Source: an uncultured Porphyromonadaceae bacterium
GTDB lineage: Bacteria > Bacteroidota > Bacteroidia > Bacteroidales > Paludibacteraceae
Reading direction: 5' to 3'
Length of the DNA stretch: 38,031 nucleotides
NCBI GenBank assembly: GCA_949285425.1
Contig: CASEAJ010000111.1
Span: 1 to 38,031 of the forward strand
A program made the translations under genes and the position numbers. Shown in pieces: positions 26,863 through 35,906 of the stretch. The number at the start of each line of letters is the position of its first letter. Positions within the stretch are counted from its first letter, which is position 1. The notes beneath the pieces are model-generated. The model saw only the letters and a list, made by a program, of their open reading frames with translations, was not told where the DNA came from and searched no databases.

Positions 26863-29208
26863 ATGAAGAAGAAACTGATTTTTGCTTTGGGGGCAGCACT
26901 CTGTCTGATGGCATACGCCCCGACCACTTCGGCACAGGAAAACCTGTTCGACAATCCGGGATTTGAAGAATGGGAAGGAGTAACGTTGAAAGGCAAGTGG
27001 AAATACTCAAGCAACGTCACACTAAAACAAGAAACCGACATAATGAAGAACGGCAACTATGCCTTGAAAGTAGAAACTGCTGCCGGCAGTACATTCAATG
27101 TCGGTACCATTTCACAAGACATTGACGGCACATTCCAACAAGGCGATGTCTATGAAGTGACCATTCACTATTACACCATAAGCAATGGAGGAAGCTCCAT
27201 GAACAGACTTCGGGTCAATCACCGTTGGAACAATTTCAATGATCCTGCCGAACCTTTCTACAATTCCTATGAGATGCCCGTAGGACAATGGACCACCCAA
27301 ACCGCCGAAGTGGCTGTAGCCAACGAAGGCGCAAGTCAATTCAATTTCATCATGGAAACCGACCCGGGTACCATACTTATTTTCGACGATTTCTGTTTCA
27401 AGAAAAAAGAAGGCGTACACACCCCATATCTGACCGTAAGCCCAGAAACTTTTCCTTTGGTTGAAACTACCGTAGGCAAAGCGGTGAAAATAGGCACGGC
27501 CATCGTCAAATACGGCAATCTGCCCCACCCCCTTGATGAAGAGCTGGGCACTTTATATCTGTCAGGAAGCAACCGCGACCAGTTCAAGATGAATATCATC
27601 AGGGATGAGGAAGGCGAAATGGAACTGGAACTGATTTATGCTCCCAACAAAACAGCCATTTACAGCAACCACACGGCCAAAGTCATCATCGACTCGCAAG
27701 TAGAAGGTCTGGGAACGAAAAGCATCAGCCTGAACGGAAAAGCCTACACGGAAGATACCCCACTTATCAACATTGATCGCACAGAAGTGGTTTTCCCTGA
27801 AACCGCAGCCGGACAGACACGCCGGGACACGGTGTACATATCGAGCCAAAACATGCGGGAAGAAATCAAAGCCGTCATCATCGGTGACAGCACTTTTACC
27901 ATTTCCACCAATTACATATTGGTGAACCAGGAAAACCAAAGGTTGGGCATTGCATATCGTCCGGTCAAAGCCGGCACACACACCGCAACCATCACCCTCA
28001 CATCAAAAGATGCCGAGACCAAAACCATACAAGTAACAGGTACGGCAACAGGTGACATTACCAATCCCGACAAACAAGGCGATGAATATCCACTCGATGT
28101 TAGCACACCGGTCACTCTGTTACACGAAACCTTTGACAAGGCTCCGCACAACGAACCGCTCGCCATAGAAGGCTGGAAAAACATTGCCGAATTGAACTAC
28201 CGTGCCTGGTGGGGATATGATTTTAATTCTCCGCTGGTTCCAGATGCTGTAAGAAGCGACGAACAAGTGGCCAAAGCCACCCTATTCAATTCGCTCAACC
28301 CGACGGCCGCACCCTATGAAATGTGGCTTTATACTCCGGCGTTGGATTTCAAGAACGCGGCTTCGAAAGTGTTTACCTTCCGCGTAAGCGCAACCATGCT
28401 CAGTGACGAAATCCGCAACGACAGCATCGAACTGTATTACGTAGAACCGGACACGAAAGAAGCAAACGGACTATTCCGACAAAAAGTGGATATGTATATG
28501 CCATCCAAGGCCGAGGACAACGACGAATGGTTTGAATATCACATAGACTTAGGGGCCGAAAGCAACAACGTGGCCGACACATTCTTTATGGCATTCCGGG
28601 TAAGCGGCACAGGTGGCAATGCCTCGGCAGCCAGCTACTACATAGACGATGTGTCGTTCGGACGTACCGACCTGCCCAAAATAAGTATCGAGAACAACCG
28701 AATCGCTTTCGAGTCACAGCCCAACGCTGTGGCCACTACTCCGGACATAAACGTGTCGGCTCAAAACCTCGAAGAACCCATTGCTTTGTCCGTATGGGGA
28801 ACCGACAATGACAAATTCAAGACTTTGCCGGCCACCCTGCCCACAGAAGGCGGAACTTTCAAAATCGAATTCTCGTCAGACCGGACAGGCATGCACTACG
28901 CACGCATTAAGTTAGCCTCGCGCGGAGCTGCCGACGTATATATAGACGTACAGGTAAATAACAAAATGTCCTCCGGGCTGGACGAACTGCAAACCGATAC
29001 GAGGTTATGGAGCAAAAACGGAGTTATCTATGTATCGGCAACACAAGCCGCCAACATCCAACTGTTCGACTTAAGCGGACATAAAATAGGGAACTGGCAC
29101 ATTGATGCCGGATGCACTGCTTTACCCTATATCTTCAACAGCGGAATGTACATCGTGAAAATGGTTCAGGAAAACGACAGTCCAACCTTCAAGGTTCAAG
29201 TAAAATAG
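26863..29208 (+). CDS. Secreted multidomain protein (CBM-like, HYDIN-like, choice-of-anchor-J-like) with T9SS-like C-terminus
   Basis: 781 residues. A signal peptide (MKKKLIFALGAALCLMAYAP, cleavage near TSA-QE) is followed by a carbohydrate-binding-module-like domain (about 26-182; ENLFDNPGFEEWEG to LIFDDFCFKKKE). Two Ig/ASPM-SPD2-hydin-like domains follow (about 190-395, the second with FPETAAGQTRRDTVYISSQN), then a choice-of-anchor-J-like domain (about 415-605; HETFDKAPHNEPLAIEGW to ASYYIDDVSFGRTD) and another Ig-like domain (about 607-705). The tail is sorting-domain-like (IQLFDLSGHKIGNW, FNSGMYIVKMV, FKVQVK). There is no catalytic motif. Its N-terminal domain resembles the penultimate domain of the preceding gene's product. 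It is probably a surface-exposed or secreted binding protein. Confidence 0.83.
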   Translation: MKKKLIFALGAALCLMAYAPTTSAQENLFDNPGFEEWEGVTLKGKWKYSSNVTLKQETDIMKNGNYALKVETAAGSTFNVGTISQDIDGTFQQGDVYEVTIHYYTISNGGSSMNRLRVNHRWNNFNDPAEPFYNSYEMPVGQWTTQTAEVAVANEGASQFNFIMETDPGTILIFDDFCFKKKEGVHTPYLTVSPETFPLVETTVGKAVKIGTAIVKYGNLPHPLDEELGTLYLSGSNRDQFKMNIIRDEEGEMELELIYAPNKTAIYSNHTAKVIIDSQVEGLGTKSISLNGKAYTEDTPLINIDRTEVVFPETAAGQTRRDTVYISSQNMREEIKAVIIGDSTFTISTNYILVNQENQRLGIAYRPVKAGTHTATITLTSKDAETKTIQVTGTATGDITNPDKQGDEYPLDVSTPVTLLHETFDKAPHNEPLAIEGWKNIAELNYRAWWGYDFNSPLVPDAVRSDEQVAKATLFNSLNPTAAPYEMWLYTPALDFKNAASKVFTFRVSATMLSDEIRNDSIELYYVEPDTKEANGLFRQKVDMYMPSKAEDNDEWFEYHIDLGAESNNVADTFFMAFRVSGTGGNASAASYYIDDVSFGRTDLPKISIENNRIAFESQPNAVATTPDINVSAQNLEEPIALSVWGTDNDKFKTLPATLPTEGGTFKIEFSSDRTGMHYARIKLASRGAADVYIDVQVNNKMSSGLDELQTDTRLWSKNGVIYVSATQAANIQLFDLSGHKIGNWHIDAGCTALPYIFNSGMYIVKMVQENDSPTFKVQVK

Positions 29209-29265
29209 TTACCTTCCAAGCATTCTACAGGAACAGGTAACAACCGAACCTGAGAATCGTTACAG

Positions 29266-29310
29266 ACAAAGGAACCGGTCCGAAAGAAACTGCACGGCCG
29301 GTTCCTTTGT
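29266..29310 (+). terminator. Hairpin terminator after the third secreted-protein gene
   Basis: ACAAAGGAACCGG (29266-29278) pairs perfectly with CCGGTTCCTTTGT (29298-29310). It lies 57 bp past the stop and has no strong T tract. The rest of 29311-29520 holds no recognisable gene. Confidence 0.6.
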
Positions 29311-29520
29311 CATAAACGGCACAGACACAAACCGCGAACACATATCGGAAAAACATACTTCTGAAAACAGATTCGTAAAGAGCACCACTTGTAAAACCAT
29401 CACGCAGATAAAATAAAACTACACATAAAGTTCGAAAAACAACATCGCCAACAAATTTTTCGCTAACAAACTTTAAGAACTTTATAAACCCAACCCACAC
29501 TACAGACTAAAAAAACTTCG

Positions 29521-29528
29521 TACCTTTG
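29521..29528 (+). promoter_or_regulatory. -7 box for the DUF2723 gene
   Basis: TACCTTTG is a full match to TAnnTTTG. No TTTG is seen at -33. It overlaps an in-frame ATG at 29526, which therefore cannot be the start and supports 29592. Confidence 0.6.
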
Positions 29529-29591
29529 AGCGTTTTTTCTTATAAAAGCAGAAAAAGCACAACTATCTGTAATCAAAACGCAAATTCATAC

Positions 29592-32500
29592 ATGAAACGT
29601 TTCAACTTACTGAACACCATTTTCGGTTGGGTGACTTTTGCCATTGCTGCAGTGACCTACCTGCTTACCATTGAGCCGACCGCCAGTTTTTGGGACTGCG
29701 GCGAATTCATTTCCACCGCATACAAACTTGACGTAGGCCACCCGCCCGGAGCACCGTTCTTCATGCTGACCGGAAAATTTTTCTCGCTTTTTGCCTCCGA
29801 CCCCACCCAAGTGGCAGCCATGATTAACTCCATGTCGGCGTTATTGAGTGCATTGACCATTCTGTTCCTGTTCTGGACCATCACCCACTTGGCAGAAAAG
29901 GTCATTATAAAGAACGAAAACGAATACACCACCGGCAACATCATTGCCGTGCTGGGTTCCGGACTGGTCGGTGCTTTGGCCTATACTTTCTCCGACACGT
30001 TCTGGTTCTCGGCTGTTGAAGGCGAAGTGTATGCCTATTCGTCGTTTTTCACTGCCATTGTGTTCTGGCTGATACTGCGCTGGGAAAAGGCTGCCGACGA
30101 ACCGGGTTCGGACCGCCGGCTCATACTGATAGCCTACCTCATGGGATTGTCCATAGGTGTCCATCTGTTGAACCTGCTGACGATACCGGCCATTGTTCTG
30201 GTATATTATTTCCGCAAGTACACCCCCTCTTTCAAGGGACTGCTCATGGCCATGGTTGCTTCTGTCGCCATCCTGGCTTTCGTGCTTTACGGCCTCATAC
30301 CCGGATTTGTGGAAGTGGCAAGCTGGTTCGAACTTCTGTTCGTCAACAAGCTGGGCATGCCTTTCAACACCGGAGTATTTGTGTACATAGTGCTTGCCAT
30401 TGCCGCATTGGTATGGGCCATCTATGAAACCTACACAGCGAAAAGCGAACTGCGCATGGCCATTTCTTTCATATTGGGCATGAGCATCATCGGAGTACCG
30501 TTCTTACGTTCAAATGTATGGATCGGCATCATTGTCATTCTGTGCATGGCCGGTTACTTCTATTACAAAAAGCTGAAAGTTTCTCCCCGCATTCTCAACA
30601 CGGGCATCATCATGGCCACTGTCATGTTGATCGGCTACTCGTCATACACCGTGATTGTGATACGTTCATCTGCAAACCCGCCGATGGATCAAAACTCACC
30701 CGACAATGTGTTCGCGCTCAAATATTACCTGAACCGTGAACAGTATGGCGACACCCCCTTGCTGTATGGTGCCGTGTACAACGCCCCGGTCAAATACAAG
30801 GTAGAGGGTCAGAACTGCATTCCCATGGAAAAGAAAGGCGAACCGTCATACGCACCGAAGCCCAAGTCGTCGCCCGATGAAAAGGATGAATACATCATCA
30901 CCGGATACAAGACCAGTTATGAAATGGACGACCAGTTCTACATGCTCTTTCCACGACTGCATTCGAGTGCGGAAAGCCACGTGAACGCATACAAGAGCTG
31001 GGCCCGGATAAAAGGAGAGAAAGTGACTTATGAATCGTGCGGACAACGGCGGACGGAAACCAAGCCGACATTCGTCGAAAACATGCGCTTCTTCTTCAAC
31101 TACCAACTCGGATTCATGTATTGGCGCTACTTCATGTGGAACTTCTCCGGACGCCAGAACGACATTCAAGGACATGGAGAAATGGAAAACGGTAACTGGA
31201 TTACCGGCTTCAAATTCATTGACAATTACCTCGTAGGCGACCAGGACACCCTGCCCACTGAACTGAAAGAAAACAAGGGACGCAACCGCTACTACATGCT
31301 CCCTTTGCTGTTGGGCATCATTGGCATATTGTTCCAACTGAGTTCGGGTAAAGAAGGAAAACATGGTTTCTGGATAACCCTGCTCTTGTTTGTCCTCACC
31401 GGTATCGCCATTGTTGTGTATCTGAACCAAACCCCATACCAACCACGCGAACGCGATTATGCCTATGCCGGTTCGTTTTATGCATTCTGCATCTGGATAG
31501 GACTGGGTGTATTGGGACTCGTCCAGGCATTCGACAAATACGTTTCCCGGAAAGTCAGCGCATCGGTCATCACTCTGCTCTGCCTGGGTGTCCCGGTACT
31601 TATGGCTACGGAAAACTGGGATGACCACGACCGCAGTGGCCGTTATCTGGCCCGCGATTTCGGAGGCAACTATCTGGCTTCCTGTCAGCCGCAGTCCATT
31701 CTCTTCTCAAATGGTGACAACGACACATTCCCTCTGTGGTACAACCAGGAAGTGGAAGAGTACCGGACCGATGTACGCGTATGTAACTTAAGCTACCTGC
31801 AAACCGACTGGTATATCGACCAAATGAAACGTGAAGCTTATCTGTCGGCACCGCTTCCCATTTCGTGGGAACCCAAAGACTACATCAGCGGAAAGAATGA
31901 TGTGGCATACGTGCAGGAAGTTGTGAAACAACCGCTCGATGTGCAGACCGTGTACAATCTCATTCGGGATGAAGAACTGCAAAGCCGCTATGAAGGGGTC
32001 TCCATCATTCCGACCAAAAACATATATCTGCCTGTCAATACCGAACAGGTTGTCAAGACAGGCACCGTGCCGGAAAGTCAGAAAGACAACATTGTCCCCC
32101 GCATTGACTTCGAACTTGACCGCATGCTCAACAAGAGCCAGATGATGGTCATTGAAATGCTGAAAGAAAACAACTGGAAGCGTCCCATGTATTTCGCCGC
32201 AACCGTTGGCGATGACTATTATCTTGGTCTGAAAGAAAAAGGATTTTTCGAACTGACCGGACTTGCCTACCGCATTGTCCCTGTCAAGTCGGAAACAGGT
32301 GTTGCCATCGATGAAATGTACGACAACATGATGAACAAGTTCCGCTACGGCAACGTAAGCGACCCGAACATATATATTGATGAAAACTCCATGCGCATGT
32401 GCCGGACCCACCGCTTGATGTTCACCGAACTGATTCGGGCACTGATACAGACCGGCGACACAACACGTGCACGAAAAGCATTGGATTATTGCGAAGAAGT

Positions 32501-32810
32501 ACTTCCGGGAACCAGTGTGCCCTATGACTATACGGCAACATTCCTCGCCGAGTACTACTATCAGCTGCATGACAACGAACAAGGCGACCGGATCAATGAC
32601 ATTGTTGCCAACAACTGCACAGAATATCTTGACTGGTACTTTAGTTTGGCTCCTGCACAGCAAATGCGCTCCAGAAACTCTATCGGCCGCAAGTTTGCCG
32701 AATTCAACCACGTATTACGGATATGCCAGGACAACAACCGTCCGGAATTGCTGGACAAGTATTACCCGAAATATGTGGATTATAGCAAAAAAATGGGATA
32801 CAACAACTAA
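29592..32810 (+). CDS. DUF2723 multi-spanning membrane protein (TMEM260-like, possible protein O-glycosyltransferase)
   Basis: 1072 residues with about a dozen hydrophobic membrane segments in the first ~650 residues and a soluble C-terminal region. The conserved DUF2723 start is visible: TYLLTIEPTASFWDCGEFIS followed by AYKLDVGHPPGAPFF (about 20-55), with the acidic Asp/Glu pair typical of GT-C transferases. QTPYQPRERDYAYAGSFYAF (about 615) is a second conserved block. The C-terminal half is soluble with TPR-like helices (about 965-1050). The DUF2723 family includes TMEM260, a human protein O-mannosyltransferase, so lipid-linked sugar transfer to exported proteins is a reasonable inference. 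The start at 29592 is chosen because an earlier Met overlaps the -7 box. The deacetylase follows 56 bp later, probably in the same transcript. Confidence 0.88.
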   Translation: MKRFNLLNTIFGWVTFAIAAVTYLLTIEPTASFWDCGEFISTAYKLDVGHPPGAPFFMLTGKFFSLFASDPTQVAAMINSMSALLSALTILFLFWTITHLAEKVIIKNENEYTTGNIIAVLGSGLVGALAYTFSDTFWFSAVEGEVYAYSSFFTAIVFWLILRWEKAADEPGSDRRLILIAYLMGLSIGVHLLNLLTIPAIVLVYYFRKYTPSFKGLLMAMVASVAILAFVLYGLIPGFVEVASWFELLFVNKLGMPFNTGVFVYIVLAIAALVWAIYETYTAKSELRMAISFILGMSIIGVPFLRSNVWIGIIVILCMAGYFYYKKLKVSPRILNTGIIMATVMLIGYSSYTVIVIRSSANPPMDQNSPDNVFALKYYLNREQYGDTPLLYGAVYNAPVKYKVEGQNCIPMEKKGEPSYAPKPKSSPDEKDEYIITGYKTSYEMDDQFYMLFPRLHSSAESHVNAYKSWARIKGEKVTYESCGQRRTETKPTFVENMRFFFNYQLGFMYWRYFMWNFSGRQNDIQGHGEMENGNWITGFKFIDNYLVGDQDTLPTELKENKGRNRYYMLPLLLGIIGILFQLSSGKEGKHGFWITLLLFVLTGIAIVVYLNQTPYQPRERDYAYAGSFYAFCIWIGLGVLGLVQAFDKYVSRKVSASVITLLCLGVPVLMATENWDDHDRSGRYLARDFGGNYLASCQPQSILFSNGDNDTFPLWYNQEVEEYRTDVRVCNLSYLQTDWYIDQMKREAYLSAPLPISWEPKDYISGKNDVAYVQEVVKQPLDVQTVYNLIRDEELQSRYEGVSIIPTKNIYLPVNTEQVVKTGTVPESQKDNIVPRIDFELDRMLNKSQMMVIEMLKENNWKRPMYFAATVGDDYYLGLKEKGFFELTGLAYRIVPVKSETGVAIDEMYDNMMNKFRYGNVSDPNIYIDENSMRMCRTHRLMFTELIRALIQTGDTTRARKALDYCEEVLPGTSVPYDYTATFLAEYYYQLHDNEQGDRINDIVANNCTEYLDWYFSLAPAQQMRSRNSIGRKFAEFNHVLRICQDNNRPELLDKYYPKYVDYSKKMGYNN

Positions 32811-32866
32811 CAGTCGACAGTTGAAAATGCTGGAAAAAGCGTGAACTGTTCATTGTTCATTATTAA

Positions 32867-33481
32867 TTGTTAATCGTGTTTTCAAGGATACCTTTCTTCA
32901 TACGAATGTTTTACCGAGGCTGCACATGGCGCCGCAAAACAAAGGAGAAAGTGATATACCTCACTTTCGATGATGGACCCATTCCGGAAACGACTCCGTT
33001 TCTGCTGGACCTGTTGGATGAATACAATTGGAAGGCAACTTTCTTTTGTGTTGGCGAAAACGTACAGAAATATCCCGACCTGTACCGCGAGATACTGGCA
33101 AGAGGACATCGAACCGGCAACCACACTTTCAATCACATGAAAGGATATCGGAGCGGCATCGAGGAATATGTGGAAAATGTACGGAAAGCATCGGAATATA
33201 TTGACAGCAATCTGTTCCGACCTCCGCATGGTCGCATGCGATCGCGCCAACGGAAGAACCTCCGCGAACATTACGAAATCATCATGTGGGATATCCTTAC
33301 ACAAGACTACAACAAATCGCTTACGCCCGAATATATATTGGGTAAAATACGACGCTTGTCACGCAAGGGCTCCATTGTTGTCTTTCACGATTCCATCAAA
33401 TCGCGCAACAACATGTTGGCCACGTTGCCCCGAGCCATCGAGTTCTGGAACGAGCAAGGGTTCAAGAGCGGATTGCTGTAA
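32867..33481 (+). CDS. Polysaccharide deacetylase (NodB-type, CE4-like)
   Basis: A carbohydrate esterase family 4 domain removing N- or O-acetyl groups from a glycan such as peptidoglycan. The five motifs are visible: TFDDGP (about 33-38), HTFNH metal-binding His pair (about 86-90), RPPHGR (about 118-123), a WDILTQDY segment (about 141-148) and VFHDS (about 173). The length is 204 residues. The start is uncertain: TTG at 32867 gives the N-terminal length expected for the family, GTG at 32876 is possible, and the first ATG is at 32906. The N-terminus (IVFSRIPFFIRMFY) is hydrophobic and may anchor it. It lies downstream of the DUF2723 gene with no separate promoter. Confidence 0.88.
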   Translation: MLIVFSRIPFFIRMFYRGCTWRRKTKEKVIYLTFDDGPIPETTPFLLDLLDEYNWKATFFCVGENVQKYPDLYREILARGHRTGNHTFNHMKGYRSGIEEYVENVRKASEYIDSNLFRPPHGRMRSRQRKNLREHYEIIMWDILTQDYNKSLTPEYILGKIRRLSRKGSIVVFHDSIKSRNNMLATLPRAIEFWNEQGFKSGLL

Positions 33482-33491
33482 AAAAGACGAC

Positions 33492-33610
33492 GGTGTATCA
33501 TAATGGGCCATCTGCTGCGTTGTTCTCGGCATTCGGCTTCGGTCACGTACACAAGTACGAATCCTCGGTCTCGGCCTCAACGCCTTGCATCTTACCCATT
33601 CTAATACACC
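33492..33610. repeat. 119-bp imperfect palindrome (REP-like element)
   Basis: GGTGTATCATAATGGGCCAT (from 33492) pairs with the complement of CTTACCCATTCTAATACACC (to 33610). Pairing continues inward through TCTGCTGCGTTG / CAACGCCTTGCA and CGGTCACGTAC / GTACGAATCCTCGG to a short ACAA centre. It is non-coding. It sits between the deacetylase stop and the promoter of the next gene, so it could act as a terminator-like structure. I recall similar sequences between genes in many Bacteroidales genomes. Confidence 0.75.
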
Positions 33611-33630
33611 TTACTAAAAAAGAAAGAGGG

Positions 33631-33638
33631 TACATTTG
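33631..33638 (+). promoter_or_regulatory. -7 box for the small membrane protein-mutL unit
   Basis: TACATTTG matches TAnnTTTG, 26 bases before the ATG at 33664. No clear TTTG lies at -33. Confidence 0.5.
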
Positions 33639-33663
33639 ATACGCTTTCATAAAAATTATCATT

Positions 33664-33939
33664 ATGGGATTTTTCAAATTATACAAACCTAAGACTTACA
33701 ACTATCGGTATATATATTACGATCCGAAAAAGGAGGCCCAGAAAGAACGTGAAGAAAGATATGCCACCAAAGATGAAAACGGGGAACAAAGACCGACTAT
33801 CCGACGAGGTACTTTCCGGGAAGAATTGGACAGACGTAACAAAGCTTACCGGGATAATGTACGTCAATCCAATATCCGACTGATCATTATACTGGGGCTT
33901 CTCCTTCTTATTGCCTATTACCTCGTCAAATTAATATAA
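33664..33939 (+). CDS. Small single-pass membrane protein of unknown function
   Basis: 91 residues. A basic and tyrosine-rich N-terminus (MGFFKLYKPKTYNYRYIYYD) is followed by a highly charged helix (about 21-68; KKEAQKEREERY, RRGTFREELDRRN) and one C-terminal membrane segment (about 72-90; IRLIIILGLLLLIAYYLVKL). The topology suggests a cytoplasmic N-terminus with a tail anchor. It starts 30 bp before mutL and is probably co-transcribed with it. I believe it is a conserved Bacteroidales hypothetical, but no function is known to me. Confidence 0.75.
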   Translation: MGFFKLYKPKTYNYRYIYYDPKKEAQKEREERYATKDENGEQRPTIRRGTFREELDRRNKAYRDNVRQSNIRLIIILGLLLLIAYYLVKLI

Positions 33940-33969
33940 TTCTAACAACTTCGGCTATCCTGTTTTCCC

Positions 33970-35841
33970 ATGAGTGATATCATTCATTTGTTACCAGACT
34001 CCGTTGCCAACCAAATTGCAGCTGGTGAAGTCATACAACGTCCGGCTTCCGTACTGAAGGAACTCGTGGAAAACTCCATCGATGCCGGAGCAACCCACAT
34101 TCAAATTTTAATAAAGGATGCGGGACGAACTTTGATACAAATTGTCGACAACGGCAAAGGCATGAGTGAAACCGATGCCCGTATGGCATTTGAACGCCAT
34201 GCCACTTCAAAAATATCAGAAGCCGCCGACTTGTTCGCACTGCACACCATGGGCTTTCGGGGCGAAGCTCTTGCTTCCATCGCGGCCGTAGCACAAGTGG
34301 AACTGCGAACCCGACGCAAGGAAGATGAACTCGGCACCCGAATTGAAATAGCCGGTTCGCGCGTATTTACCCAGGAAAGCGTACAATGTCCGACCGGTAC
34401 GTGCTTCATGGTGAAGAATCTTTTTTTCAATGTACCGGCCCGTCGCCGTTTTCTGAAATCGGACAACGTGGAAAAGACCCACCTGCTGAACGAATTTTAC
34501 CGAATAGCCCTGGTCAATCCCCACGTGTCATTCACTTTCCTGGATGGAGAAGATGAAATTTTCCGCTTGGAAACGTCCAACATCAAACTGAGGATAGAAA
34601 ACATATTCGGGAAAATATCGAAAAAACGTTGGGAACAACAGTTGTTGCCTATTGAAACGGAAACGAACCTTGTAAAAATATACGGATACGTAGGCAAGCC
34701 GGAGTTTGCCCAAAAATCGGCGAACCAGTATTTCTTCGTCAACGGACGCTATATGCGCCATCCCTATTTCCACAAGGCTGTCATGATGGCTTATGACCGG
34801 ATGCTTTCTCCCGGAGAGAACCCGAATTATTTCATCTATTTCGACATTGCACCCGACACCATCGACATCAACATACATCCGACGAAAACCGAAATCAAAT
34901 TCGAAAACGAACAGTCCATATGGCCCATCCTTTCCGCTGCCGTCAAAGAAACACTTGGCAAATTCAATGTTGTTCCATCCATTGACTTCGACACGGAAGG
35001 AGCACCCGACATACCGGTTGTATCTTCTACTGCAGAGATACATCCTCCCAAAACTTCGTTCAACCCGAGCTATAACCCGTTCACCCAAACCGGCTCATAC
35101 AACCGTCCTTCCCCGGCTCAAAACTGGGAGAAACTGTATGAAGGATTCGAAAAGACAGCACAGCCGGAACAGCACAGCATTGGTTGGAACGAACCAACGA
35201 CCGAGATTGAAGCGGAAACACTTGAAAGCTCCATTTCATCACCGACCTCAAGCGTTTCAAGCGACTTGCAAATGGCACAAAGCACACAAAACCTGCAACT
35301 GAAGCACAAATATATCCTTACCGGTATAAAATCCGGACTGCTCATCATCGATCAGCAAAGGGCACATTTCCGCATTCTGTTTGACATGTACATGAAGCAA
35401 TTTGAACGTCAGCAAAACATGTCATCGCAACAACTGCTATTTCCTGAGACGCTCGAACTGGAACCAGAAGAAGAACTGACCTACAAACAAATCGAACCTG
35501 ACTTGAAACAGGCCGGATTCGACATCGTCAGGGAGCAGGCCGGACACTATATCATTCACGGCATACCGGCCCACGTTGAAACGGGAGGTGTTTTGGATTT
35601 ACTACACAAGATATTGGCCGATGCCCGGTCGGCGTTCGCCAATCCGACCCTGCAAATACACGAATCCATAGCCACCACTTTGGCCATAACGGGAAGCGTC
35701 AAACCAGGACAAACTCTCACTAACGAAGAAATGAGCGACCTGATAGACCGGTTGTTTGCATCATCCAACCACAACTACACCCCGAACGGAAAAAAGATAC
35801 TTTCCATCCTCACATACGAAGAATTGGAAAATCTTTTCTAA
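33970..35841 (+). CDS. mutL: DNA mismatch repair protein MutL
   Basis: A GHKL ATPase that couples MutS mismatch recognition to strand processing. It has 623 residues. The ATPase motifs are complete: ELVENSIDAGATHI (about 31-44), DNGKGM (about 60), RHATSKI (about 76) and GFRGEALASIAAV (about 95-107). A Pro/Ser/Thr-rich linker spans about 360-440. The C-terminal dimerisation domain begins near LKHKYILTGIKSGLLIIDQQRAHFRILFD (about 445-472 region). There the endonuclease motif DQHA(X)2E(X)4E is degenerate (DQQR, Phe and Asp at the acidic positions), and the usual CPHGRP is TPNGKK (about 602), so metal-dependent nicking looks lost. It follows the small membrane protein by 30 bp. Confidence 0.96.
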   Translation: MSDIIHLLPDSVANQIAAGEVIQRPASVLKELVENSIDAGATHIQILIKDAGRTLIQIVDNGKGMSETDARMAFERHATSKISEAADLFALHTMGFRGEALASIAAVAQVELRTRRKEDELGTRIEIAGSRVFTQESVQCPTGTCFMVKNLFFNVPARRRFLKSDNVEKTHLLNEFYRIALVNPHVSFTFLDGEDEIFRLETSNIKLRIENIFGKISKKRWEQQLLPIETETNLVKIYGYVGKPEFAQKSANQYFFVNGRYMRHPYFHKAVMMAYDRMLSPGENPNYFIYFDIAPDTIDINIHPTKTEIKFENEQSIWPILSAAVKETLGKFNVVPSIDFDTEGAPDIPVVSSTAEIHPPKTSFNPSYNPFTQTGSYNRPSPAQNWEKLYEGFEKTAQPEQHSIGWNEPTTEIEAETLESSISSPTSSVSSDLQMAQSTQNLQLKHKYILTGIKSGLLIIDQQRAHFRILFDMYMKQFERQQNMSSQQLLFPETLELEPEEELTYKQIEPDLKQAGFDIVREQAGHYIIHGIPAHVETGGVLDLLHKILADARSAFANPTLQIHESIATTLAITGSVKPGQTLTNEEMSDLIDRLFASSNHNYTPNGKKILSILTYEELENLF

Positions 35842-35906
35842 CCGGCATAAGTTTCAGAACTTTTTCCGGTCATACGTTGTGTTGCAATACACCTCAGACA
35901 CTCCAA

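Noticed and set aside
29209..29520. Possible small gene between the secreted-protein cluster and the DUF2723 gene
   Set aside because: The only frame is on the minus strand, crosses the terminator hairpin and has no recognisable features.
33482..33663. Insertion sequence remnant
   Set aside because: There is no transposase coding trace; the segment is explained by a single long imperfect palindrome.
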